From Anaerobacillus isosaccharinicus (GTDB lineage: Bacteria > Bacillota > Bacilli > Bacillales > Anaerobacillaceae), in assembly GCF_001866075.3 (NCBI RefSeq), contig NZ_CP063356.1:1354164-1418163 (forward strand): 64,000 nt of DNA. The letters run 5' to 3'. Shown here piece after piece: positions 26,327 through 36,200 of this stretch (the first letter of the stretch is position 1; each line of letters opens with the position of its first letter). The translations under genes and the position numbers were made by a program. Below the pieces are notes generated by a model that was not told where the DNA came from, did no database searches, and worked only from the letters and a program-made list of their open reading frames with translations.

Positions 26327-26935
26327 CAATCCAAATAATCCACCTTGTTCTCCACTTGTGTATTTAGAATAAAATTCTTGCACTATTTTTTTCCTACCAA
26401 AAAAATAACTATCATTTCTTATAGGCGATTCTATTGCAAATAAATCTCTACTATAAAAATAGGTTCTTAATTTGTTTTCAACACTTTCTTTGGTGATACC
26501 ATTAGCTCCAAATTCCTCATATGTAAATGGTACAATTAGTTTAGAATCCTTATTTTCATTATTTAAAGTAGCAATTTTACTGGTGATATTTGTATCTTTA
26601 CTCACCAAGAATATACATACTTTATCTAATCTATTATCATAGTCAGTAAGAGTTTTATCAACAAAATCTAAAATACGTCTATCAAAATCTTGAAACGGCG
26701 AAAATAACAATAAGAATTCATTATACATATTGAATTTTTCTCTGTATTCATCACCAGGTTGTAAAAAACTAAAGGTGTAATCAGTGTTTTTAAATTTTTC
26801 AATTCTTGAAAATGTAACACCAAAGAATTGAGAAAAATTCCTTACTATCTTTCTCTCTTTATTAGTTCCTTTAACATTTAAACTAGATTTAACTCCTTTT
26901 ATAACCCTACCATTTGAAACTATTGTTTTACCCAT
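26327..26935 (-). pseudogene. STAND/ORC-like ATPase gene, N-terminal part
   Basis: 203 codons from the ATG at 26935 (AAGGGGG just upstream) to the transposon edge. Residues ~20-165 form an alpha/beta domain I do not recognise (FSQFFGVTFSRIEKF, EFLLLFSPFQDFDRRIL, KVCIFLVSKDTNI), in the place where such ATPases carry an effector or sensor domain. Then comes NDSYFFGRKKIVQEF, the usual lead-in to the NTPase, and EQGGLFGL, whose last two codons are the duplicated target. The frame then runs into transposon DNA. The 3' part is at 18105-19481. Confidence 0.85.
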
Positions 26936-27056
26936 TTTATTCACCCCCTTACAAATTATCGTATTGTCAAAACTTTATATAGAAATAGGCTATTAAATCC
27001 TAGTTTAAAGGGCTTTATAAGCAAAAAACTTGCCACCCCCTGAATTTTGTAGATAA

Positions 27057-28538
27057 TTGAGGTTACCACACACCCAACATCCCAAAAGAAAGGAAAGTGA
27101 CAAGTTGTTACCTCAAATTATAACCTATTTACTTACCTTTATAAACTACCAAGAACAAGTAATTCGAACGCTCCTTACCCTTTTAATCGGGAAGAGCATG
27201 TTTGATAAACCGACTGAGGCTCCAGTTAATAAACCTTATCGCAAGCTTCAAGTTGATGATCTACCGATCATTGAAGTTCCAAAAAAACTAGATTTTCAAG
27301 TTTTATTAACCGAGCATCTTGAGTCTAAAGGTAAACCTCTCAAACCAGTACAAAGACGGTCGAATTCAACACCCGTTCCTTCATCAATGAAATGTCCTAC
27401 GTGTGGTGCTCCAGCTGAGTATTTATATGCGAACAATGGAGCGAAAGGACAATATCAATGTAAGGTGTGTTCGTGCCTTTTCAGTGAGAAAAATCGTTAT
27501 CTCAAGGAAGCAATCCTGAAATGCCCTCACTGTTCAAAAACACTCGAAAAAGTGAAAGAAAGAAAAGACTTCCATGTGTACAAGTGTAAAAACGACGCTT
27601 GTTCTTATTACCAACAGAAACGTAATGCGATGACTCAAAAAGAGAAAAATCGGTTCAAAGAAGATCCTCAAGCCTTTAAACTTCGCTATATTTACCGCCA
27701 GTTTCACATTGATTTTCAACCATTAGCGAAGCATTCACCAAAGAGACCGAGAGTTGATCTATCAAGAATTTATGTGTCTCCACATACGCTTGGACTGATT
27801 TTGACTTATCACGTCAATTATGGACTTTCAGCCCGTAAAACAGCAGCGTTGATGAAAGATGTACACGGTGTTTCAATTTCTCATCAAAGCATTTTAAACT
27901 ACGAAAACAGTGTGGCATTGTGGTTGAAACCGTATATTGATCACTATCCTTACGAACTCTCAGATCAATTTTGTGGTGACGAAACATACATCCGCGTAAA
28001 TGGCCGTTGGCATTACCTGTTTTTCTTTTTTGATGCCGTGAAGAAAGTCATTCTCTCTTATCCTGTGTCACCTAATCGAGATACAGCTACAGCTATTAAA
28101 GCGATAGACGAAGTGTTGTTAAAGCTTAGGAAAATCCCAGAAAACCTAACTTTCGTTGTCGATGGCAATCCCATTTACTTATTAGCACAACACTTTTATG
28201 CCCAGCACCAAATCCCGTTTGAGGTCATTCAGGTAATTGGCTTAACGAACGAAGACGAGGTGTCAAAAGAATATCGACCTCTCAAACAAATTATCGAGCG
28301 GCTAAATCGTACCTTTAAAGGAAACTATCGATCCACTCATGGTTTCGGTTCAGAACATGGTTCTGTTTCTTTTGTGACCTTGTTCGTTGCTTACTTTAAC
28401 TTTTTAAGACCACATTCAGCTTTGGAAGGAAAAGTACCAGTAACAATTCCTGAGTTAGAGAAGCTTCCAAACATGCCTGCTAGATGGACAACTCTTATTG
28501 GTCTTGCCCAGGATTGGATAAGTAAGCAAACTGCCTAA
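27057..28538 (+). CDS. IS6-like DDE transposase with zinc ribbon, copy A
   Basis: 493 residues from a TTG; another TTG at 27105, preceded by AAAGGAAAG, is the more likely start (477 residues). Two zinc-ribbon pairs lie at ~113-185 (CPTCGAPAEYLYA, CKVCSCLFSE, CPHCSKTLE, CKNDACSYY). An HTH region (YGLSARKTAALMKDVHGVSISHQSIL) is followed by the DDE core: first Asp in CGDETYIRVNGRWHYLF, second in VVDGNPIY, Glu in IIERLNRTFKGNYR. The core and the 8-bp target duplication resemble the IS6/IS240 group, but the long N-terminus is unusual for it. The frame is intact. Confidence 0.9.
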   Translation: MRLPHTQHPKRKESDKLLPQIITYLLTFINYQEQVIRTLLTLLIGKSMFDKPTEAPVNKPYRKLQVDDLPIIEVPKKLDFQVLLTEHLESKGKPLKPVQRRSNSTPVPSSMKCPTCGAPAEYLYANNGAKGQYQCKVCSCLFSEKNRYLKEAILKCPHCSKTLEKVKERKDFHVYKCKNDACSYYQQKRNAMTQKEKNRFKEDPQAFKLRYIYRQFHIDFQPLAKHSPKRPRVDLSRIYVSPHTLGLILTYHVNYGLSARKTAALMKDVHGVSISHQSILNYENSVALWLKPYIDHYPYELSDQFCGDETYIRVNGRWHYLFFFFDAVKKVILSYPVSPNRDTATAIKAIDEVLLKLRKIPENLTFVVDGNPIYLLAQHFYAQHQIPFEVIQVIGLTNEDEVSKEYRPLKQIIERLNRTFKGNYRSTHGFGSEHGSVSFVTLFVAYFNFLRPHSALEGKVPVTIPELEKLPNMPARWTTLIGLAQDWISKQTA

Positions 28539-28560
28539 CTTTTGTTTAGCTGAGCCCTTC

Positions 28561-28723
28561 CTAGCCATCGGCGGAGCGCACTCTTGACAAACCGAACTTG
28601 CCAATGGTTTAAAATGGAAGTACCAAGGGCTTATTTAGCTATGCCTTCTTTTGTCCTCTTCGCCCTTGTTAAACCTCTCGCTAAACCATTGGCGTGTTTG
28701 TCAAGAGCGATGGCGGGAGCTAC
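28561..28723 (+). repeat. Long imperfect hairpin in the IS 3' non-coding region
   Basis: CTCTTGACAAAC and GCCAATGGTTTA recur as GTTTGTCAAGAG and TAAACCATTGGC about 75 bp further on, and ACCAAGGGC/GCCCTTGTT extends the pairing inward. The folded arms are about 60 bases each. It follows the transposase stop and is present in the other IS copy too (41303-41465). Role unknown. Confidence 0.75.
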
Positions 28724-28807
28724 CACCAGATTAATTGGTAGAAAGTGTCATCAGCCTTTAGTTTTCATAGAACTTTTGACACTACCCAAATTATAGCATT
28801 TTAAAAC

Positions 28808-28847
28808 AAAAAAAACTTTATTTCTTCATTCGAAAAAATAAAGTCCT
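28808..28847 (-). terminator. Terminator, probably the displaced native terminator of rlmH
   Basis: On the minus strand ACTTTATTT pairs with AAATAAAGT and is followed by eight T. It sits 12-50 bp beyond the left att site, the same distance one expects after the rlmH stop if the cassette is removed. Confidence 0.7.
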
Positions 28848-28862
28848 TAAAACCTCATTTAC

Positions 28863-28876
28863 TTATGATACGGTTC
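28863..28876. repeat. Left attachment site (attL) of the rlmH-integrated cassette
   Basis: TTATGATACGGTTC is identical to 49066-49079 inside the 3' end of rlmH. On the minus strand the surrounding codons read GEPYHK and stop, the same as the C-terminus of RlmH, as expected if integration duplicated the last codons. Just inside both ends is GGGTAAA followed by GGTTGAG (inverted with respect to each other), like the imperfect inverted repeats of SCC ends. Confidence 0.88.
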
Positions 28877-28900
28877 ACCGTAACGTTGGATAGGGTAAAC

Positions 28901-28943
28901 TAATAGGGTTGAGTAACGTTTAGTTGCTCAACCCTATTTTAAT
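28901..28943. terminator. Hairpin between attL and ietS
   Basis: AATAGGGTTGAG and CTCAACCCTATT form a perfect 12-bp stem with a 15-base loop. It could end transcription of the ietS operon on the minus strand, though the following T run is weak there and better on the plus strand. It may also belong to the cassette terminal repeat. Confidence 0.65.
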
Positions 28944-28968
28944 AATATTGTTCTATTTAAAGTAAAGG

Positions 28969-31566
28969 CTAACGAGTTTGTGTTTGAACGGTTACCATTG
29001 AACGTAATCGATCTCTAACTTCATTATATATAGGGATATCTAAACTTTCAGCTACCTCGAGTGTTACCACAATTGCATAAGGAATTTCTATATCACCTAA
29101 TCCACCTGCATCTTCTCTACAACTTACCTTTATTTGTAGAGTATCTTCTTCCAAGAATGGTGCAGCTGTATCACCCTCTAATATTTCATGTTGGACAGTT
29201 CCTCTTTGTACCGCTTGCCAATCGGCTTCAAGTCGATTTACTTGAAGCTCTTCACCAGGAGGATTGAACCAAAGTTGAGCCTGTCGGTACTTTTGATTGT
29301 TAGCGTTAATTGGTGTAAACCATGACATCGTAATTGTAAGTCTTCTCTTGATCTTCTTACTACTTAAGCTTGGCGGTAATGGAACTTGGAATATTTGACC
29401 ATCTTCTTGTTTTATTTTACTAAACCCTAACAATGTAATCCGTTGATCAGTGCAGTTTAAAACCCTAGACCCATCAACAAAACCATACCCTAAATACCTT
29501 GGTACCTGTTTATCCTTAAAAGTTCTATCATTAGGTTTTCTTAATGTTTCCTCAAATAATGAGTAAGCTTGTTGCCAACTCGCTCCATGAACTAATAAGG
29601 ATTTTATCATAATAGTAATATATTCATCTGTCAGGTTTGGGGCATTATCAACAGTGCTTCTCAAATTCACTAACATTTCATATATTTGAGCTGACAAGCG
29701 TGTTGCTAAAGCGGTAGCATTGCTTGTTCCTCTTGTGAAAATTGTTTCAGTTAGTTTTCCTTGCTTGCCAGGGTAAGCGACTTTGTGACCTGGAGGTATT
29801 GGTGAGTTTATAATATCCAACATAGCATTACCATTATCCCCCATTATATTTTCCATATAAAGTTGTCTGCCTCCTGAAAATAATAAATCCGGTTTAATGG
29901 AGTTTCTATAACCTAATCCAACTCTACTTATTGGACTAGCTAATAATGAATGTTTTATTAAATCATATCTTCTACCTAAATTACCAATTGTAGATAAGTC
30001 TGTATGACTAGCTCCAATACATAAAGAATTCATAGATTCTGAAGGTGATAGTATTCGACGATCTAGGATGTTATTTGAAATATTCTCTAGAACTTTTCTT
30101 TCAATCATAGGATCATCCTTCATAGTTGGAAATTCATCCCTATGGATATCTAGTGTGATACTACTTGCATAATTTCCTGTACTTATTATAAATAGGACAT
30201 TATATTTTTGAGACAAATAATCTAATAACCTAGCCCAAGGACTCATTTGCAAGTCAAAAGGTCGAGAGAGATCTCCAATTGAAATATTAATGACCTTTAC
30301 ACTTGGTGCAACCGGAGGTTCTGTGCCATCTCCTTCGAAGATTCTCTTCACAGCTCTATGTATTAAATCTACTAGCAGAACATCTTCTGGTATACATTCT
30401 GACTTATTCATCCAATCACGTGGATTTGGCCTCATGATGGGTCTAACATATATTACACGAGGCAGTGGTAATTCATTACCATCCAACTCACCATGGACTA
30501 TCAAGGAGGCCATTGATGTTCCATGAACTCTTTCATTTGCCTGATAAAAAGATTCATAGCTATCCGGATCATCAATAATCAATCTTTCTTGTAATAATTC
30601 ATGATTTTGTAATGGTAATCCATCAAATAAAGCAACAACTGGTTCTTTATTTAATGGAACCTGTTCATATTCCTCTGATTTTTCTAATTCAATTATATCT
30701 TCAGTCTCCTCTGGAACTACAACTAAAGATTGTCCCACCGGTCGGAAATACATTATCGAATCAGCTTTAATTAACATCACATCTGATCTATTGTGTAGAT
30801 CATTAAATATTTCAATAGGAGTTTCGACTAACAGTGCATGGTATGCAATTTCTTCTATAACACTTTCATTTAATACGTGTCCATCTGCTTCTGTTATAAG
30901 CTTTTTAATTATTGTTGAAGCTTCTTGTCTTTTCTCCTGATCATTTCTAAACCAAAGTTCAATTTCAAATTTAATAATTTCTTGACCTTCCTTCATCCTC
31001 TCTTCCCAGTCTTCTAATAGTCCAGTGTTGTAAAAACGGTCACTTACATCCCAAAGTCTTAAATCTTTTAATTTGGAAAAAAGATCCCTAAATTTAGTAT
31101 AGCCCCTCTGAAAATCTTCACCGTTCTGATATCTATTCCAAAGTGATTTTAATTCATTTATAGCCTGCTGATCTGACATCATGAGGAATAATCGGCCATT
31201 TAACTGCTTCTCCTCTACTCTCTCTCCATCTTTTTCTTCAAAAAAGTCTTCATCAGGAATTATGTATTCCTCTAATTCTACTAACCATTCTAGTCCTTCA
31301 ATTTTTTTAACAGCCTTTATAAAGTCCTCAATTGTACCAACAGTTTCAAAAACTAAGGCATGTTCCGGTGTGATTCCTGATAGATTATCTCTTACAGAAG
31401 CCCTTTGTCGATTAATAGCATTATCAAGACGCTGAAACTTAGGTGCTATTCGATTAACCTGTTTATCACGCGTCGGATAATGGATATTACCTCCGCCCCC
31501 ATGTCTACGAGCCCTATCAGCTGTAGTCGGAGTCGGGAGCATCAATAATGGTTTTTCCGTCGTCAT
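28969..31566 (-). CDS. ietS: IetS-like subtilisin-family (S8) serine protease
   Basis: 865 residues from the ATG at 31566, chosen for GAGGTG six bases before it. The subtilase triad is visible: Asp in VALFDGLPLQNHEL (~310), His in RVHGTSMASLIVHGE (~345) and Ser in RGTSNATALATRLS (~595). There is no signal peptide, so it acts in the cytoplasm. It overlaps the AAA ATPase gene directly upstream. This ATPase-subtilase pair corresponds to IetA/IetS, known from a plasmid-stability locus in Agrobacterium and reported as an anti-phage pair. Placement beside a type I restriction system supports a defence role. The assignment rests on domain pairing and context. Confidence 0.8.
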   Translation of the reverse strand: MTTEKPLLMLPTPTTADRARRHGGGGNIHYPTRDKQVNRIAPKFQRLDNAINRQRASVRDNLSGITPEHALVFETVGTIEDFIKAVKKIEGLEWLVELEEYIIPDEDFFEEKDGERVEEKQLNGRLFLMMSDQQAINELKSLWNRYQNGEDFQRGYTKFRDLFSKLKDLRLWDVSDRFYNTGLLEDWEERMKEGQEIIKFEIELWFRNDQEKRQEASTIIKKLITEADGHVLNESVIEEIAYHALLVETPIEIFNDLHNRSDVMLIKADSIMYFRPVGQSLVVVPEETEDIIELEKSEEYEQVPLNKEPVVALFDGLPLQNHELLQERLIIDDPDSYESFYQANERVHGTSMASLIVHGELDGNELPLPRVIYVRPIMRPNPRDWMNKSECIPEDVLLVDLIHRAVKRIFEGDGTEPPVAPSVKVINISIGDLSRPFDLQMSPWARLLDYLSQKYNVLFIISTGNYASSITLDIHRDEFPTMKDDPMIERKVLENISNNILDRRILSPSESMNSLCIGASHTDLSTIGNLGRRYDLIKHSLLASPISRVGLGYRNSIKPDLLFSGGRQLYMENIMGDNGNAMLDIINSPIPPGHKVAYPGKQGKLTETIFTRGTSNATALATRLSAQIYEMLVNLRSTVDNAPNLTDEYITIMIKSLLVHGASWQQAYSLFEETLRKPNDRTFKDKQVPRYLGYGFVDGSRVLNCTDQRITLLGFSKIKQEDGQIFQVPLPPSLSSKKIKRRLTITMSWFTPINANNQKYRQAQLWFNPPGEELQVNRLEADWQAVQRGTVQHEILEGDTAAPFLEEDTLQIKVSCREDAGGLGDIEIPYAIVVTLEVAESLDIPIYNEVRDRLRSMVTVQTQTR

Positions 31567-32551
31567 TACTTTCACCTCTCAGATCTGAATGTGTATATTG
31601 TTTTCTTACTTTGCTAAGTGTATCCTTTACTATTTTTTTCATATTGTTACTTGGTAGAGAAAGTACATACTTTCTTCTGATATCTAATCCAAAATCATTT
31701 AGATTTGAAAAACTCATTCCAGAGAGGTTATTTAATAAAGTTTTTCTTGTGTATTCCAAAGGGGTTCCAAATTCCAATTCAAATCTATCTAACCAATCAT
31801 TTATCTGTTTCCTTGTTGGACAATTTAGCTCCAATTTAAGTTGAAACCTTCTCCACACAGCCCTATCTAATAATTCTGGATGATTCGTTGCTGTTATTAC
31901 AATAACATGGCTTGGAAGTCGATCAATTTGCAATAATAATGAGCTCACTACACGTTTTATTTCTCCAGTTTCTTGAGAATCTCCTCTCTCTTTTCCAATG
32001 GTGTCAAATTCATCAAAGAACAATACACACCTTCTAGTCCTAACATACTCAAATAAATCATTTAACTTATTCGATGTTTCACCTAGATAACTATCTATTA
32101 TCCCTTCATATCGAACAGAAATAAGAGGTAACATAAGTTCACTAGCAATCGCCTCTGCTAGTGATGTTTTGCCATTTCCAGGAGGGCCAGCTAAAAGAAT
32201 TCTATGTCTCGGTTCTAAATTGTACGATCTTAAAAGGTCACTTCTAAAGTGCTCTTCCACTAATTCATTACATGATTCAGAAAGATTTGGTGTTAAGATA
32301 AGATCATTCAATTTAATTTCTGGATTTGTCTCATAAAAGAGTTTGCTCTGATTTATGTTTACGGTACTTTTAATATCGTTTCGTAAATTATTTGGTTTAT
32401 TTCTTAATGTTTCAGCAAGTCTATCCGCTAACACGTTATGATTTTTGCTTCTTTCCTCGGCAATCATAGCTTCAACAGTTTTGTTAAAAAGCTTCATATT
32501 TCCCAACGAACCCGATTCAACGAGTTTTAAAATAAGATCCGCTCGAGCCAT
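31517..32551 (-). CDS. ietA: IetA-like AAA+ ATPase
   Basis: 344 residues from the ATG at 32551, with GAGGAGGTG eight bases upstream. The AAA+ domain is FtsH/spastin-like: Walker A AGPPGNGKTSLAEA (~124-137), Walker B RCVLFFDEFDTIG (~175), sensor 1 VIVITATNHPELLDRAVWRRF with the arginine-finger region. An N-terminal helical part (~1-85) may bind substrate or the protease. Its 3' end overlaps ietS, so they are co-translated. In the IetAS pair the ATPase is thought to control the protease; phage triggers are not known to me for this branch. Confidence 0.82.
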   Translation of the reverse strand: MARADLILKLVESGSLGNMKLFNKTVEAMIAEERSKNHNVLADRLAETLRNKPNNLRNDIKSTVNINQSKLFYETNPEIKLNDLILTPNLSESCNELVEEHFRSDLLRSYNLEPRHRILLAGPPGNGKTSLAEAIASELMLPLISVRYEGIIDSYLGETSNKLNDLFEYVRTRRCVLFFDEFDTIGKERGDSQETGEIKRVVSSLLLQIDRLPSHVIVITATNHPELLDRAVWRRFQLKLELNCPTRKQINDWLDRFELEFGTPLEYTRKTLLNNLSGMSFSNLNDFGLDIRRKYVLSLPSNNMKKIVKDTLSKVRKQYTHSDLRGESNDDGKTIIDAPDSDYS

Positions 32552-32586
32552 GTGTTTCACCTCCTCTTTAAATCAATAATAGTTCC

Positions 32587-33285
32587 TTAATCAAATATTA
32601 TCCCATTAAGTTCATCTTTAACCGCTCTCCACTGTGGCAGAAAATGATTCATAAAATTCACAAATCGATCATTATGGTTACGCTCTAGTAAATGTACCAT
32701 CTCATGAACAATAACATATTCAAGACAGTGTTTAGGCTTCTTTGCTAAGTCTAAATTCATCCATATACGTTGTTCTTCGATATTACAAGATCCCCACTTA
32801 GTTCTCATTTTTTTGACTCCCCAGGATTTCACATCAACACCAATTCTGTCTTGCCATTTTTCAATAAGGCTAGGAATTTCCTTTTTCAGCTGTCTTCTAT
32901 ACCACTCAGTCATGATTTTCTCCCGAAGGTCTTTTGTGTTATCTTTTTTTACATAAAGATCAATATAAGTTTTATTCCGAACCTTTACCTGGTTTTTAGG
33001 GCTATTAGGTAAAACATTTAGTAAGTAGCGAGTCCCAAAAAAATAGTGACTCTCTCCGGAAACGTATTCTCTTTCAGATTGTCTGGCCTGATTATAAAAC
33101 TTTTTTTGTTGCTTCTTAATCCAAGATACTTTTGAAATAGCAAAGAGTCGGATAGATTCATCGTTGCTTTTTAATGGCGCTGCTATTCGAACTCTTCCAT
33201 TAGGAGGGTATACAGCAAGGTGCAGGTTTTTGATGTCTTTTCGAATAACATCGACCTCTATGTTGCCAATTCTTATTTGATGCAT
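32587..33285 (-). CDS. YgjP-like (DUF45) metallopeptidase-fold protein
   Basis: 232 residues starting at 33285, one base after the hsdR stop and preceded by AAGGGGAA. The zinc-binding signature HEMVHLLERNHNDRF (HExxH plus third ligand) lies near residue 190, in a YgjP/SprT-like fold with KKMRTKWGSCN upstream, which is characteristic of the family. Such genes are very often found in type I restriction operons, here between hsdR and ietA. Whether it cleaves a protein or assists the restriction enzyme is unknown. Confidence 0.87.
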   Translation of the reverse strand: MHQIRIGNIEVDVIRKDIKNLHLAVYPPNGRVRIAAPLKSNDESIRLFAISKVSWIKKQQKKFYNQARQSEREYVSGESHYFFGTRYLLNVLPNSPKNQVKVRNKTYIDLYVKKDNTKDLREKIMTEWYRRQLKKEIPSLIEKWQDRIGVDVKSWGVKKMRTKWGSCNIEEQRIWMNLDLAKKPKHCLEYVIVHEMVHLLERNHNDRFVNFMNHFLPQWRAVKDELNGIIFD

Positions 33286-33286
33286 A

Positions 33287-36200
33287 TCAGTATTCCCCTT
33301 GATTTTTAACGATTTCAAAAATACGTTCTGCGACCTCATCATTATCTATATATTTCTGTATTGCATAATACACTTCTCTTTCTTTAATCTTCATTCCACG
33401 CCAACCATCTTTTTTGGTTGTTCTTATTTCATTATCAAGATTGAGGGCTAATTCTTCATTCTGATCCAAATTATCGTACAACGCTCTCTTAGCTCCCGAA
33501 TTCATACTTCTAGGATAGCTAGATGAAGTTGAAGGGTTTTTAACTTTTTTAGTCAACTCTATGATTTTTATTAAGTAATTTTCATAGGATTTGGCTTCTT
33601 CTTTTCTTTCTTTTATTAGTTCATCCAAGAGGATAGACATTTTCTCATAATATTTAGGATTTGTTGGAGACTCATCAATTATTACTCGTCGTACGTTATT
33701 TTCTATGGTTTCGGCAACTGCATCCTTATTTTCTTTTATTCCTTTTGGTAGGGAATCAACAGCGTCTTTCCCACGTGCAACTATAAGCTCTACTAAAGTT
33801 AAATCATCAAATTCAGAAATAACTTCACTTTCTTCTGCACTAATGTAGGTGTCTATTAAATGACGCATTGCTGGTTCATATTGCTTTAAATCAATGTAGT
33901 CACCACTAGCTAACTTAACTTCCGTTCTAACTTTCTCATAATATCCTACATCTTGCTTTATTGATTGTATTTCGTCCTTTGAATAACCTGCTTCTTCCAT
34001 TTCATTGGCAATGTTTGCATATGATCGTATAAGCGTTACGGTAGATTTATATAACGCTAAACGTTTTTGCTCATTTTCCTTTAGTTCATCCTTATTTTCA
34101 ATGTTAATTGCACAGAAATAACGAATATAATCAATTGTATCTTTAGGGGGGGCTACTGGCTCACATAAAAACTTAATTGTTTCTAATGCTATATCTAAAC
34201 GTTCTTTTGCTTTTTCTAAACGGTCACTTAGTAGACCTTCGACGTCGCCTTGTTCATAGTCATCAAATGCTTCCGTTGTATAATCATCAACTGATTTTTC
34301 AAGGCTTTTAAAAAGATCTTTATAATCTATAACATACCCGTACTCTTTATCTTCACCATCTAAACGATTAACCCTACAAATTGCTTGGAATAACCCATGG
34401 TCTCTCATGTTCTTATCAATGTATAAGTACGTTGCAGACGGGGCATCGAATCCTGTTAAAAGCTTATCCACTACAATTAGAAGCTTCATCTGAGCAGGCT
34501 CTTCAACAAATTTTTTCTTAACATTTTCTTCGAATTCTTCAGAGTTCATTCCATTTAACATTTTCATGTAAATCTCATACTTCTTTAATTTTTCTGTAAT
34601 AGATTCTTCACCTGTACGTTCACCTTTAGTGTCCCTGATATTTGGAGAGTAAGATGTCACTATCGCACACTTTGAAAAACCACTGTTCTGAAACAACTCA
34701 TAATACTTACATGCCTCGTAGATACTTCCCGCTACAAGCATCGCATTTCCTCTACCGTTTTGTAAACGATCCCTTGTTTCCATATCCAGTAGAATATCAC
34801 TCACTATCTTTTCCAATCGTGATCTAGAGCTTAACACTTTCTGCATAGTTCCCCATCTTTGCTTTAACTGTGCTAGAGCATGAGGTGTTAAGCCTTTTGT
34901 CTTTGCATCGAACCATTGATCAATTTTCCTTTGAGATGTTATATTCTGATCTACGTTACGAGCCTCATACCTTAGGTCTAAAACAACATTATCTCCAACT
35001 GCTTCGTCAAACTTATACGTATGAATATATCTACCAAATACTTCTATACTCTTTTTCTTATCTTTTTTCAACAGAGGAGTGCCTGTAAAACCAATAAAAA
35101 TTGCATTCGGAAGTAGTTCCTTCATAGCATTATGTAGCTTACCTGATTGTGTACGGTGACACTCATCTACAAACACATAGAAATCTCCCTTTGCTTGAAA
35201 CCCAACAGGTAAACTCTTTTTTAATTCATCAATATAAGCATCGTAATCTGCTTCTTCTTTATTACCAAACTTATGAATGAGAGAGCAAAATAGCCAAGGG
35301 TGAGGAGTGTTAATCTTATCAATTAAATCCTTCCCACTCTGGGTTCGATAAATCTCTTCATTTACTCCTTTAAAGACTTTTTCAATTTGTTTATCAAGCT
35401 CATCGCGATCTGTTATTATAAGTACTCGAGCGTCCTGAACATTCTCGCGAATCCATTTGGTTAACCACACCATAGTTAAGCTTTTACCGCTTCCCTGAGT
35501 GTGCCATATTATCCCGCCTTCGCGTCTTCTAACACTTTCTTGCGCAGCTTTTACACCAAAGTATTGATTAGGACGACAAAGTTTTTTGACGCCCCGATCG
35601 TATACAATAAAATCATGTAACATTTCTATCAATCGTTTTTTCTCACAAAGTTGTAAAATATGGCGATCTAAAAGATTATTATTATCACTCTCTTCTTTCC
35701 AAGTTAAATAATATTTTTCTTTTGTTTCAATAGTGCCATATCTAATACCCTCTGTATCATTTCCAGCCATTATAAGTTGAATAGTTGAAAAAAAGGGTTT
35801 AATGAATGCAGCATCTTGATTGTCGAGATTTTGGCGTATTCCTTCAGATACTGATATAGTACTTCGCTTCAGCTCTAAAATACCTACTGCTATTCCATTG
35901 ATATAGATAACAATGTCTGGACGCTTATTGTTTTCACCTTTAATCGTCACCTCTTCAGCTATTGAAAAGTGATTATTTAATGGTTCCTTCCAATCAATTA
36001 GGTGCACTGTTTCCATGTTTTCTCCAGCATGTACTCTTTCCTTTACTCCATATCTAAGTAAACTGTATACCTCTTTATTAATATCGTATAAACTCTTGAC
36101 CTGATTAGAAGCAGCCTGTGTCAATTGAAAGATTGCTTTCTGAATAAGGTCTATACTATATCCCTTATCTGAAAGATATCTTTTCAAAATGTCTTCTTCG

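Larger units (their letters stand above)
26960..28786 (+). mobile_element. IS6-like insertion sequence, copy A (1827 bp)
   Basis: Ends CGTATTGTCAAAACTT (left) and GGTAGTGTCAAAAGTT (right, minus strand) form imperfect terminal inverted repeats. The element is flanked by the 8-bp direct repeat CAAATTAT at 26952-26959 and 28787-28794. Its transposase is identical in sequence to the inverted copy at 41240-43066, and the calculated lengths match. It lies just upstream of the STAND ATPase gene and may separate that gene from its promoter. Confidence 0.93.

Noticed and set aside
28584-28796. Small plus-strand frame after the IS transposase (also in copy B)
   Set aside because: It lies within the long hairpin of the IS and shows no start signal.
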